DNA of 38,008 bases from UBA1426 sp050953365 (GTDB taxonomy: Bacteria; Bacillota; Clostridia; Peptostreptococcales; Anaerovoracaceae). The stretch covers positions 1 to 38,008 of the forward strand of contig JBMNMN010000010.1 of NCBI GenBank assembly GCA_050953365.1, read 5' to 3'. A program made the position numbers and the translations under genes. This document shows positions 8,902-17,046 of the stretch, piece after piece. Within the stretch, counting starts at the first letter, position 1; each line of letters begins with the position of its first letter. The notes below the pieces were generated by a model. It was not told the origin of the DNA. It saw only the letters and a list, made by a program, of their open reading frames with translations, and did no database searches.

Positions 8902-9306
8902 CTTATGCCTCTTATGTACGTTAATGTTGCCGTATAATGGGGCTGCTTTTGTTATAAATGGTTGTACTTTTTATTTTAGCACATACCCCATACAGGAAAA
9001 AACAAAACAAACTGCAGGGGAGCAGTTTGTTTTGTTCAAAAGGGGTATTGGGATTAGAGATTAATGGGGTTATCAGGGGGATAACTCCGACTCAATTATA
9101 ATAAAAAACGAGAAAAAATGCAAGCCCTCCATAAAAAGATGCGCTCATTTGCTCGAGCAGGGTAGAAAAAAAGTATCTTCTGTCAAAATATTTTTAGTGA
9201 ATGCGAGCAAATCTTTGGGATTTCGACAGATACTTTACAGTAGAATATGGCAAATGCATAAAACGTTGGACAGGTATTTTGCGATTTATCGAAGGAGGAA
9301 ACAGGA
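8902..9306. other. Structured intergenic region between divergent genes
   Basis: This 405-base stretch has no gene but several structures. These are a perfect 15-bp hairpin at 9001-9036, a second hairpin GGGGTTAT...ATAACTCC at 9066-9088, and two interleaved 9-bp inverted repeats (9147-9155 with 9204-9212, 9170-9178 with 9228-9236). TATAAT occurs at 9097-9102 without a good -35 box. It may hold the promoters of the exonuclease operon and spoVS, a structured leader, or a small RNA. Confidence 0.5.
9001..9036. terminator. Perfect 15-bp hairpin, terminator-like
   Basis: AACAAAACAAACTGC pairs perfectly with GCAGTTTGTTTTGTT across a 6-base loop. It resembles an intrinsic terminator, but it lies between two divergent genes, where no known transcript needs to end. 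It may end an unannotated small RNA or be a remnant of a lost gene. Confidence 0.5.
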
Positions 9307-9567
9307 ATGGAAGTCTTAAAGGTATCAGCAAAGTCAAGTCCCAATTCAGTAGCAGGTGCTTTAGCAGGGGTGCTGAGAGAAAGAGGAGGTGCGGAAATTC
9401 AGGCAATCGGCGCCGGTGCGCTCAATCAAGCAATTAAGGCGGTGGCCATTGCCCGAGGGTTTGTAGCGCCAAGCGGAATGGATCTGGTGTGCGTGCCGGC
9501 TTTCACGGATATTCAAATAGAGGGTGAAGAACGCACGGCGATAAAATTAATCATCGAGCCCAGGTAG
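9307..9567 (+). CDS. spoVS: Stage V sporulation protein S
   Basis: An 86-residue protein with the characteristic SpoVS/Alba-like sequence: start MEVLKVSAKSSPNSVAGALA, then AIGAGALNQAIKAVAIARG, and a C-terminal TAIKLIIEPR. In Bacillus SpoVS is needed for efficient progress through spore coat and cortex stages and is thought to bind nucleic acid. Length and sequence are complete. AAGGAGG at about 9292-9298 precedes the ATG. It is monocistronic, followed by a terminator, and preceded by the structured intergenic region. It is one of the clearest signs that the host forms spores. Confidence 0.97.
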   Translation: MEVLKVSAKSSPNSVAGALAGVLRERGGAEIQAIGAGALNQAIKAVAIARGFVAPSGMDLVCVPAFTDIQIEGEERTAIKLIIEPR

Positions 9568-9624
9568 TTGGTATACATAAAGAGGCAGAGGCTCACTGCC
9601 CGATCAAAAGGGGCGAAAGAATGA

Positions 9625-9676
9625 GGGAAGAGGACGCGTTCCGGCATCACCGGCAGTACGTCCTCTTTTCCCGTTT
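9625..9676 (+). terminator. Intrinsic terminator after spoVS
   Basis: GGGAAGAGGACG pairs with CGTCCTC-TTTTCCC, with an inner CCGG...CCGG pair, followed by GTTTTTAT. Confidence 0.75.
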
Positions 9677-9756
9677 TTATGCTTATTTATGCTTAAATAT
9701 ATAGCCCGTTATCGCTTTGCCACGTCATTGCGGCGAAAAAATGCTGCGCAGAACAA

Positions 9757-9786
9757 TTGCCAACAAGTTATGGTCTGTGGTAAAAT
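9757..9786 (+). promoter_or_regulatory. Sigma-A-type promoter for citrate synthase
   Basis: TTGCCA (9757-9762), an 18-base spacer and TAAAAT (9781-9786), about 84 bases before the citrate synthase ATG. Confidence 0.55.
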
Positions 9787-9869
9787 AGCAAACAATGTGA
9801 AAAGCCAATCCTAATATTGTAAATAAATCGATATATTTATACATGACTTTCAGAGAAAGGAGACGCTTT

Positions 9870-11249
9870 ATGACGAAGAAAAACAGCTATTCGGAAATTA
9901 CGCAGGATATCATTGAATTGACCGAACTAAGCAAATCAAAGAGTATGATTGATCCTGAGCTATATGCAAAATATGATGTAAAGAGGGGACTTCGTGATCT
10001 TAACGGAAAGGGAGTCCTGACAGGTCTCACGGAGATTTCGGAAATCCAGGCGTTTATCACGGATGGGGACAAACGGATCCCTACGGACGGGAAGCTTTTC
10101 TACAGAGGGATCGATGTGGAGCAAATCATCTCCGGCATCATGCGGGAAAAGCGGTTCGGTTTTGAAGAGGTGACCTACCTGCTGCTTTTCGGCGAGCTTC
10201 CGACGAAGGAAGAACTGAATAAGTTTATAGAGATTCTTGCCGGCTATCGAACCCTCCCCACAAATTTCGTCCGGGACGTAATTATGAAAGCGCCCACCCG
10301 GGATATGATGAATTCACTGTGCCGCAGTATTCTCACACTTTTTGCCTATGACAACAATGCCAACGACATATCTTTACCCAATGTGATGCGGCAGTGTCTT
10401 CAGCTGATTGCCAATTTCCCCGTACTCTCCGTATACGGATATCAGGCCTACAGCCATTATATCTGCGGCAACAGCTTGGTAATTCACCCGCCCAAGCCGG
10501 AGCTTTCTACGGCGGAAAATATTCTGCACATGCTTCGGCCGGACAGCAAGTATTCGGAGATGGAGGCCCATATTTTGGATGTGGCGCTGATTCTTCACGC
10601 AGAGCACGGCGGCGGAAACAACTCCACCTTTACCACCCATGTCGTCACCTCCAGCGGATCCGACACATATTCAACCATCGCTGCCGCTCTGAGCTCGCTA
10701 AAGGGTCCCAAGCACGGCGGAGCAAACATCAAAGTTATTGAGATGTTTGAAGATATGAAGAAGGAAATCCGCGACTGGAAGGATGAAGAGGAAGTGCGGA
10801 AATATCTTTCTGACCTGCTGAACAAAAAGGCTTTCGACAGAGCCGGTTTGATTTACGGTATGGGACATGCAGTCTACTCTCTGTCCGATCCGAGAGCAAA
10901 CATTCTCAAGACCTTTGTTGAAGAATTGTCCGTGGAAAAGGGAATGGAAGACGAATTCAGGCTGTATTCACTGGTTGAGAAGCTGGCGCCTGAAGTGATT
11001 GCGGAAGAGAGGAAAATATACAAGGGCGTCAGCGCCAATGTAGACTTCTACAGCGGATTTGTCTATCACATGTTGGGTCTGCCCTTGGAACTCTTTACAC
11101 CCATTTTTGCTATTGCCCGCATCTCCGGCTGGAGCGCGCACAGGGTGGAAGAGCTGATCAACGGAGGCAAAATCATACGTCCTGCCTATGTAAGCATAGC
11201 AAAACGCAGGGATTATGTGCCCCTTGAGGAACGGAAACGGGGCATCTAA
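9870..11249 (+). CDS. Citrate synthase
   Basis: Condenses oxaloacetate and acetyl-CoA to citrate, which feeds glutamate synthesis in anaerobes. The catalytic residues are visible: the histidine in AEHGGGNNST, the histidine in GMGHAVYSLSDPRA, and the aspartate in NVDFYSGF. GPKHGGAN is also diagnostic. With 459 residues and an N-terminal extension of about 60 residues before the core it fits the longer clostridial form. I chose ATG 9870 because AAAGGAG lies just upstream; the ATG at 9843 would add nine arginine-rich residues encoded across that site. A hairpin terminator follows. The gene stands alone between its own promoter and the IS-damaged GGDEF gene. Confidence 0.95.
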   Translation: MTKKNSYSEITQDIIELTELSKSKSMIDPELYAKYDVKRGLRDLNGKGVLTGLTEISEIQAFITDGDKRIPTDGKLFYRGIDVEQIISGIMREKRFGFEEVTYLLLFGELPTKEELNKFIEILAGYRTLPTNFVRDVIMKAPTRDMMNSLCRSILTLFAYDNNANDISLPNVMRQCLQLIANFPVLSVYGYQAYSHYICGNSLVIHPPKPELSTAENILHMLRPDSKYSEMEAHILDVALILHAEHGGGNNSTFTTHVVTSSGSDTYSTIAAALSSLKGPKHGGANIKVIEMFEDMKKEIRDWKDEEEVRKYLSDLLNKKAFDRAGLIYGMGHAVYSLSDPRANILKTFVEELSVEKGMEDEFRLYSLVEKLAPEVIAEERKIYKGVSANVDFYSGFVYHMLGLPLELFTPIFAIARISGWSAHRVEELINGGKIIRPAYVSIAKRRDYVPLEERKRGI

Positions 11250-11281
11250 GATATGTTTCTCAGTTAAAAGAAAGAAATTGG

Positions 11282-11320
11282 GGTATCTCTACTTTTAATA
11301 AAGAAAGAGATACCTTTGTT
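11282..11320 (+). terminator. Intrinsic terminator after citrate synthase
   Basis: GGTATCTCT and AGAGATACC form a hairpin with an A/T-rich loop, followed by TTTGTTTAT. Confidence 0.75.
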
Positions 11321-11462
11321 TATATTGAAACGGATTATGAAACTAGAATTGCATATAATTGCACATAATCGGTGTACAACCAAACGCATTAAAGCAATAA
11401 AGCTGCAATGGACTCACATTTCATAAATAAGAAGGTGCGAAATGTCTGAGAAAATTACTTTA

Positions 11463-13083
11463 GGGGCTACTGAACAACTTGAAACCCCTTGAAACCATTG
11501 CAATTTCAACCATTTTATGATAGAATAAATGCAAGCAAATCGCACGAAAACGTCAGAAAACCTTGCACTTTAGACATGAAGAAATGGGAGAAAACGATGT
11601 ATAAACCCACCAGAGGACAGATGACACTCTTTGATCAACCGATCGCATTTGCAGGCGCTAAACTGAGCCCAGACAATCGCTGGGTCAAGATGGCTTCATT
11701 GATTCCTTGGGATCTGTTGGACCGGAAATATAGCGAGCAGTTTGGTAGCAAGACCGGGTATCCAGCGAAAGCAGCCAGGATGGCTCTCGGCTCTCACATC
11801 ATCAAGGAGAAGTTCAGACTCTCTGACGAGGAGACCGTGGAACATATTAAAGAGAGCCCATACCTCCAATGGTTCATCGGATTGCCTGCATTCACAGACA
11901 AAGCGCCATTCGACGCAAGTACGATGACTTGGTTCCGGAAGAGATTGACACCGGAGATGCTTGCAGAAGTGAACGCATACGTCATTGGAAGCAAGAAAAA
12001 GGATGACGACGAAGATCCGATGAATGGCTCAGATTCAAGCGACGGAGGTGGAGACAGTGAATCAGAAGAAGGAAAAAACAAAGGGACACTAATTCTCGAC
12101 GCAACCTGCGCCCCGGCTGACATCAAGTATCCAACAGACGTGGCACTCCTCAATACGGCACGTGAAAAGCTGGAGAGAATGATAACAGAGCTTCACGGGC
12201 AGACCAGTCAGAAAAAGAAGCCCAGGACATACAAGAGAATTGCCAGAAAGGATTATCTCAGATTTGCGCGGAACAGGAAGCCAACCATCAAGACGATTCG
12301 AAAAGCAATACGGCAGCAGCTAGGCTACGTAAGACGGGATCTTGCCATCATAGAAACACTACTTCAGAGTGGTCTGAATTTGACTGAGAAGAGCAAGGAG
12401 ACCTTGCGGATCGTCAGAACGCTGTACTCGCAGCAGGAAGAGATGTATCGGGAGAAGAAGCATCAGGTCGATGACAGGATTGTCAGTATTCATCAGCCTT
12501 GGGTGAGACCGATTGTTAGAGGGAAAACCAATGCACCGACAGAGTTCGGAGCAAAGATTGCAATCAGCATGGTAGATGGTTATGCCTCTGTGGAAAGATT
12601 GGACTGGAACGCTTTTAACGAGACTTCCACCCTGCAGGAAAGCGTAGAACGCTACCGGGAGGAGCGAGGGTACTATCCCGAGCGGATCCTTGCGGACAAG
12701 ATCTATCGAACGAGGGAAAACCTCTCATTCTGCAGCAAGCATGGCATCCGAATGAACGGACCAAAGCTGGGGAGACCGCCGAAGGACAAGAAGGCCTACA
12801 GGTTGCAATGTCTTCTGGAGAAATCAGAAGCAGGAGAGCGAAATGCCGTGGAAGGCAAGTTTGGGGAAGGGAAACGGGCCTATGGCCTGAACAGGATCTT
12901 CACCAGGAGACAGGATACAAGCGAGACCAGCATCCATCTGGTATTTCTTGTGATGAACATGGAAAAGAGACTACGCTCTCTTTTGTTGCCAATTTTAGAA
13001 GTGTTGGAAAACATGATTTCCATGCTTAAGATCATAAAGAATAGGGCGCTGATTGGCGCATAACGCGGTTATTCAGCAGCCCC
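11463..13083 (+). mobile_element. Insertion sequence, IS5/IS1182-like, complete with target duplication
   Basis: A 1621-bp element with terminal inverted repeats GGGGCTACTGAACAAC (11463-11478) and GTTATTCAGCAGCCCC (13068-13083), 14 of 16 matching. It is flanked by the 7-bp direct repeat TACTTTA at 11456-11462 and 13084-13090. One transposase gene fills it. Removing it restores the GGDEF reading frame, which fixes both ends. Its exact IS family needs a database comparison. Confidence 0.93.
11597..13063 (+). CDS. DDE transposase (DUF772 / DDE_Tnp_1 type)
   Basis: Cut-and-paste transposase of 488 residues. The N-terminal part, with the LSPDNRWVKMASLIPWDLL segment and FDASTMTWFRKRL, is the DUF772-type DNA-binding region. 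Next comes an acidic low-complexity linker (KKKDDDEDPMNGSDSS onward). The catalytic part shows the first aspartate D168 in LILDATCAP, a second in ADKIYRTREN and a glutamate in NAVEGKFGEGKRAYGL. I chose ATG 11597 (GGGAG upstream) because the longer frame from 11489 adds 36 residues with no resemblance to the family start MYKPTRGQM. The gene appears intact, so the element could be active. The family is often annotated as IS5 or IS1182. Confidence 0.88.
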   Translation: MYKPTRGQMTLFDQPIAFAGAKLSPDNRWVKMASLIPWDLLDRKYSEQFGSKTGYPAKAARMALGSHIIKEKFRLSDEETVEHIKESPYLQWFIGLPAFTDKAPFDASTMTWFRKRLTPEMLAEVNAYVIGSKKKDDDEDPMNGSDSSDGGGDSESEEGKNKGTLILDATCAPADIKYPTDVALLNTAREKLERMITELHGQTSQKKKPRTYKRIARKDYLRFARNRKPTIKTIRKAIRQQLGYVRRDLAIIETLLQSGLNLTEKSKETLRIVRTLYSQQEEMYREKKHQVDDRIVSIHQPWVRPIVRGKTNAPTEFGAKIAISMVDGYASVERLDWNAFNETSTLQESVERYREERGYYPERILADKIYRTRENLSFCSKHGIRMNGPKLGRPPKDKKAYRLQCLLEKSEAGERNAVEGKFGEGKRAYGLNRIFTRRQDTSETSIHLVFLVMNMEKRLRSLLLPILEVLENMISMLKIIKNRALIGA

Positions 13084-14100
13084 TACTTTAGATAAAATTA
13101 AAAATAGCCTTTTTTATTTTGAAAGCAATTACGATGCGGTGCGACTTGTTGATCCGTTGCAAAAGCGTGTTTTGGATTGCAAAAAAAATGGGAAAAGCGA
13201 TTTGGAGCGAAATATCCTTTTGGATTGGGAAAAGGAAGTCATTACCGATGACTCCATCGCCGTAAGGGCATATAGTGAAAAGAAGAGCTTTTTCACCCTT
13301 AAGCAAAAGCCCAACGGATTCGTTATGATAGCGGCCATTCCGCTGATGTCCAAAATCCAGCCCCTCACCGTGGAGTATCTCTTTAATGCTGCCAATGTAC
13401 AGATTGTCGGCGTGCCAATGAGCGACAATGCGGGAGATCTTGCGCAGGATATTCTGTCCGATGCCAACGGTATCGGGAACCAGGACAGCTTGACAGGCCT
13501 ATATAACAGGCATTACATCGACGAGCGCCTGCCTCGCGATATCAACGAAGCGAATGCATCGAAAGCGCCTCTATCTGTCATTTTTGTGGACGTGGATAAT
13601 TTGAAGACAATTAATGATACACTTGGACATATTGCCGGCGACTTGGCTTTAAAAGAAATCGGAGGGGCAATACAAAGAAACATCCGATTAAATGCTGATT
13701 GGGCTGCAAGGTACGGTGGAGATGAATTCTTCATCAGCCTGCCCAATACCGCCTATGATAGGGCATATCAAATCGCCGAAAGGATACGAAAGGAAGTCGA
13801 GATAATTACCATTTCCGTTCCGGAAGGGAGCATTCGGCTCTCTATATCACAGGGCGTACATACGTTATCCGGATCAAAACTCGCGGCGGATGAGTTAATC
13901 CGTTTAGCCGACCGCAAAATGTATCATGCCAAGAAGAGCGGAAAGAATCGCACCGTCGGCAACGGCTTTGATATCTATAATAATGAAACGAAGTTGTTAT
14001 CTACATGCCCGACTGAGTTAAATAACTTCTACGACCCGGCTATGAACACGTCGGAAGAGGAGCAAAAACGGGTATCGGTTCGAGGGAGATAATAGGTTCC

Positions 14101-14217
14101 TCATGTTCCCTATTCTTGACAAGAAGACAAATTATGGTATATAAGTATAGATATCAACGCTACAAGCGTTGTTTCATGTTCCCTGAATGAATGTTTAGAT
14201 GGGACAAAATATGGTAT
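14101..14217 (+). repeat. Imperfect duplication of the promoter region
   Basis: TCATGTTCCCT occurs at 14101-14111 and 14174-14184. GACAAATTATGGTAT (14126-14140) recurs as GACAAAATATGGTAT (14203-14217). The offsets of 73 and 77 suggest an old tandem duplication of about 75 bp. Only the first copy keeps TTGACA. Confidence 0.65.
14116..14143 (+). promoter_or_regulatory. Sigma-A-type promoter for the BTAD regulator
   Basis: TTGACA (14116-14121), a 16-base spacer and TATATA (14138-14143). A perfect palindrome CAACGCT-ACA-AGCGTTG follows at 14155-14171, near the expected transcription start, and could be an operator or an RNA hairpin. Confidence 0.6.
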
Positions 14218-14265
14218 AAGTAAGGAAATTAGCTTACTGATTAGGGGTTTTTTGAGAGGTGTCTC

Positions 14266-15182
14266 ATGCAGGAAAAGATACCATTAAAAGTGCAAATGCT
14301 CGGTGATTTTGCCTTACATTTCGGAACGGAAACAATCCTGTCCGGTTATTCCCGCAGCAATAAGGTTATTTACTTATTGCAGTACCTGCTTGTCCACCGT
14401 CAAAGAAACTTCTCCCGAGACGCTCTCATCCAGCTGCTCTACGGCAGGGAAGATACGGAGAACCCGTAAATGCGCTGAAAATTACCATTCATCGTCTTCG
14501 AAAGCTATTAGCTTCTGCCTGCCCGGAAAACCGGGAGTACATATTATACGACAGCGGCAGATATGGTTGGAATAACGCAATTCCTTGTGAAGTGGATGTA
14601 GAACTCTTTGATACGGCAATACAGCAAGCCGAAAGTATGAAAGATTCCCCGGAGGAACAGCTGCGGCTCTACAAAAAGGCCATTGACCTCTATAACGGCG
14701 AATTTCTTCCTGCCCTATCTACTGAAGACTGGGTAGCTCCTCTCACCATGTATTATCAGCAACAGTACCGCAACTGTGTCCAGAATACCCTGCATTTAAT
14801 GGAGGAACAGGGAGATATGGAAGGGATGCTGACCGTCGGGCGGCATGCCGCTGCGCTCTTCCCTTACGATGAAGATATGCAGATATTAAAAATCTATTAC
14901 CTCTACAAATGCAAGCAAATCAAAGAAGCTATTGCCACATACAATGAAACGGTAGAAATGCTCTTTAATGAGTATGGAGTAAGCCCCTCCAAAGAACTGA
15001 TTGATATTTACAAAGAAGTATCGGCAGGAATGCCGGAAAACCGGGATTCTGTGGTGCAGATCCGCGATACCATTCGAGAAAATGAAGAGGAGAGGGGCGC
15101 TTACTATACTAATTTCCAGAACTTTGTGGATAGCTACCACCTGATAGTGAGAAATCTGGAGCGAACCGGATTATCCGCTTAG
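14266..15182 (+). pseudogene. BTAD/SARP-like transcriptional regulator, frameshifted and probably 3'-truncated
   Basis: The first 67 codons give an OmpR-type winged-helix start (LKVQMLGDFALHFG, NFSRDALIQLLYG) and end at TAA 14467. Adding one C in the CCC run at 14463-14465 joins this to the frame VNALKITIHRLRKLLAS and on to GLSA and a TAG at 15180, 305 residues in all. The second part is a bacterial transcriptional activation domain: VDVELFDTAI, YNGEFLPAL, RHAAALFPYDED and YNETVEMLFNEYGVSPSKEL. Such regulators usually have a further C-terminal region; here it stops at ERTGLSA, next to an ISLre2-type element, so the tail seems lost. The C-run frameshift might be a real mutation, a phase-variable site or a sequencing error. 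Its position between a GGDEF gene and c-di-GMP riboswitches suggests a shared role, which is inference. Confidence 0.8.
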
Positions 15183-15185
15183 ATA

Positions 15186-16722
15186 GTGTAAAATAGTTGT
15201 GGAGTTTTAAGGAAAGAAACAGAGATCAACTCTCCTGTGTTAAAATAGTTTCAGCAATAAAACACAAACAAGGAGGGAAGATCTCTGTGGAAACTATTGT
15301 ACAACAAATCATTGCGGAATTGGGAAGAAATATTTGCAAACGGATTGAAGAAGGAGGCATATCCAATATAGATCAGTTTGCATCTGATGCCCTGGGTCTT
15401 TGCAAAGAAAGCGTTCGAGCCCTGATATCGGGAATCGTGAAGCAATTGAATGAAGAACTTAGAGCGGACAAGGCATTTCGAAAAGAGCAGGGGCTTGTTC
15501 TAAAAGAAAAAGACCGGCAAAGGAGTCTTCTGACGGAGGTAGGTCGAATCGACATAGAACGAGACTACTATTACGCAAAAGGTGCCTATGTATATCCGTT
15601 GGATTTCATAATTGGTATATACGCCTATGAACGAGTGAGTGCCAATGTGAGCGCCCGCTTGGTGGAACAATCGGCAGAGGTTTCCTATGAAAAGAGTACG
15701 AAGATAGTAACCAACGGTGAAGTGAGCCGCCAGACGGTAAAGAATAAGTTGAGAGCAGTGGGAAAACTGGAAAAGGCAGCCCCTAAAGAAAAGCGAGTCG
15801 CATCGGAACTACATATTTTTGCCGATGAAGACCACGTTCATCTACAGGAAGGTAAAAACCGCATGGTTCCATTGATTACGCTAAGTGAAGGAATTCAAGC
15901 CGTCCATAAAGGGCGAAATGTCCTGATGAATCCGGTACACTTTACCTCCACCATTCATCAAACAAAAGAGGCTTGGGAAACGGTAGGCGGGTACATCTCA
16001 CAAGCTTATGAAGAAAATCAAATCGAGAGAATCTATCTTCATGGTGATGGGGCTCCATGGATCAAGCAAGGAATGGAGGAGCTTGCCGACTGTCACTATG
16101 TTATGGATGGATTTCACTTTGAGAAGCACTTAAAACAAGCGACAGCGGCCTTTCCGAAACAAAATTACCGACACCGTATAAGGCAGGCGGTTCAAGAGAA
16201 GAGCCTGGAAAAAGTGACAAGCCTCATTCGAGAAATGCTGTCTCTTTGCAAGGGACCAAAGCAAGAGAAGCGGGTTCGAAACTTCCTCCGTTATGTTGTA
16301 AACAATTGGGACGGAATTGTGCGAAGATATACAAAAGATATCATAGGTAGCTGCACAGAAGGTTTAGTAAGTCATGTGTATTCGGAGAGATTAAGCAGAA
16401 ATCCTATGGGTTGGAGCGAAGCCGGTCTAAACAAGATGGCAGAACTTAGAGTCTACACAAGAAACGGTTGCAGCGTTTCAGGAAAGGATTTCAGACGACC
16501 TGAAGACGAAAAAAACAGGAGCATTCTAAAGGAGTATGGGGAAAAACGGCTACAAAATGCAATTCATGGTTGTTGGGACTGGAGTATATTCGAAAAAGAA
16601 CAATACAATCCGGCAGTCAATACTGCAACACAGATCCTGATCCGGTCTTATGGTCGGCAACGGGGTTTGGTTGCATAACATCGGGAGAGTTGTCAAGCAA
16701 AAACTCCACAACAACTTGACAC
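15186..16722 (+). mobile_element. ISLre2-type insertion sequence
   Basis: It carries a UPF0236/ISLre2 transposase. The best terminal inverted repeats are 15186-15208 and 16700-16722, matching at 20 of 23 positions around TTGTGGAGTTTT. A second, outer inverted pair, TTATCCGCTTA (15171-15181) and TAAGCGGATAA (16778-16788), also brackets the element, so the true ends are uncertain (1537 or about 1618 bp). I find no direct target duplication for either choice, which suggests that a flank was deleted or rearranged after insertion. Confidence 0.75.
15287..16678 (+). CDS. ISLre2 family transposase (UPF0236)
   Basis: A 463-residue transposase. Recognisable segments are IDIERDYYY near residue 90, ELHIFADEDHVHLQEGKN with probable catalytic acidic residues, RIYLHGDGAPWIKQG, CHYVMDGFHFEKHLKQA, and a C-terminal SHVYSERLSRNPMGWSEAG. 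These are typical of the UPF0236/ISLre2 group. The start is GTG 15287, preceded by AGGAGGG; the open frame reaches back to 15197 but that part lies before the ribosome-binding site. The frame is intact to TAA, so the element may be functional. The leader between the IS end and the start contains long inverted segments (CAGAGATC / GATCTCTG) that could limit transposase translation. Confidence 0.92.
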   Translation: METIVQQIIAELGRNICKRIEEGGISNIDQFASDALGLCKESVRALISGIVKQLNEELRADKAFRKEQGLVLKEKDRQRSLLTEVGRIDIERDYYYAKGAYVYPLDFIIGIYAYERVSANVSARLVEQSAEVSYEKSTKIVTNGEVSRQTVKNKLRAVGKLEKAAPKEKRVASELHIFADEDHVHLQEGKNRMVPLITLSEGIQAVHKGRNVLMNPVHFTSTIHQTKEAWETVGGYISQAYEENQIERIYLHGDGAPWIKQGMEELADCHYVMDGFHFEKHLKQATAAFPKQNYRHRIRQAVQEKSLEKVTSLIREMLSLCKGPKQEKRVRNFLRYVVNNWDGIVRRYTKDIIGSCTEGLVSHVYSERLSRNPMGWSEAGLNKMAELRVYTRNGCSVSGKDFRRPEDEKNRSILKEYGEKRLQNAIHGCWDWSIFEKEQYNPAVNTATQILIRSYGRQRGLVA

Positions 16723-16743
16723 CGTCAAAATGAAACTTTTTTG

Positions 16744-16772
16744 TTGACAGATGTTGAACAGTATGCTATTTT
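16744..16772 (+). promoter_or_regulatory. Sigma-A promoter for the riboswitch-transglutaminase transcript
   Basis: TTGACA (16744-16749), a 17-base spacer and TATTTT (16767-16772). The predicted start, near 16779, puts both riboswitches in a leader of about 268 bases. Depending on the true IS end, the promoter is either native or supplied by the IS. Confidence 0.65.
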
Positions 16773-16800
16773 TACAGTAAGCGGATAAGTAGGAATGTAA

Positions 16801-16896
16801 CTTATCACCGATAAAGGCAAACCAATCGAAAGGTTGGGACGCAAAGCCATAGGGCCTTCCGCGAAAGCGATGGCAGCCTGGCCACCGAAAGGTAAG
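16801..16896 (+). promoter_or_regulatory. Cyclic di-GMP-I (GEMM) riboswitch, first of two
   Basis: The conserved aptamer core is visible: GGCAAACC, the GAAA tetraloop and receptor segment, GGGACGCAAAGCC, AGGGCC, GATGGCAGCCTGG and CACCGAAAGG. CTTATC (16801-16806) can pair with GGTAAG (16891-16896) as the closing P1 helix. A short A/T hairpin follows, with no clear strong terminator. Confidence 0.9.
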
Positions 16897-16952
16897 TTTT
16901 TCATTTGGAAAAAAACAGAAGCGGTAATAAGTAAATTCTCTACTTTTCAACG

Positions 16953-17046
16953 ATAAATGGCAAACCTGATCGAAAGACAGGGACGCAAAGCCATAGGGCC
17001 TTCCGCGAAAGCGATGGCAGCCTGGTTACCGAAGGAGGAGTAAGAG
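16953..17046 (+). promoter_or_regulatory. Cyclic di-GMP-I (GEMM) riboswitch, second of two, abutting the start codon
   Basis: The core repeats that of the first aptamer: 46 bases (16980-17025) are identical to 16836-16881. TTACCGAAGGAGGAG ends the aptamer and is at once the Shine-Dalgarno of the transglutaminase-like gene. TCTCT upstream (16937-16941) can pair with AGAGA (17041-17045) just before the ATG. This favours control of translation start by ligand-dependent helix formation. Confidence 0.9.

Larger units (their letters stand above)
11442..14092 (+). pseudogene. Diguanylate cyclase (GGDEF) gene interrupted by an insertion sequence
   Basis: Joining 11442-11462 to 13091-14092, that is removing the IS and one copy of the 7-bp duplication, gives a perfect 341-codon frame starting MSEKITLDKIKNSLFYFES and running into the GGDEF protein. 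AAGGTG lies just before the ATG at 11442. The product would have an N-terminal sensory region of about 150 residues and a C-terminal GGDEF domain with DSLTGLYNRHY, FVDVDNLKTINDTLGH and the active-site RYGGDEFF, making cyclic di-GMP from two GTP. The inhibitory I-site RxxD is degenerate (LNAD). The 3' part is still open from GTG 13139, so a shortened protein lacking about 32 residues could be made if a promoter reads out of the IS. There is no receiver domain or membrane segment, so the protein would be cytoplasmic. Confidence 0.9.

Noticed and set aside
9215..9247. Sigma-H promoter of spoVS (GGGATTT ... GAAT)
   Set aside because: The gap between the two boxes is about four bases too long for the sigma-H consensus, so I do not list it.
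11354..11359. TATAAT as -10 box of the GGDEF gene
   Set aside because: No -35 box lies at 16-18 bases upstream; the match alone is weak evidence in A/T-rich DNA.
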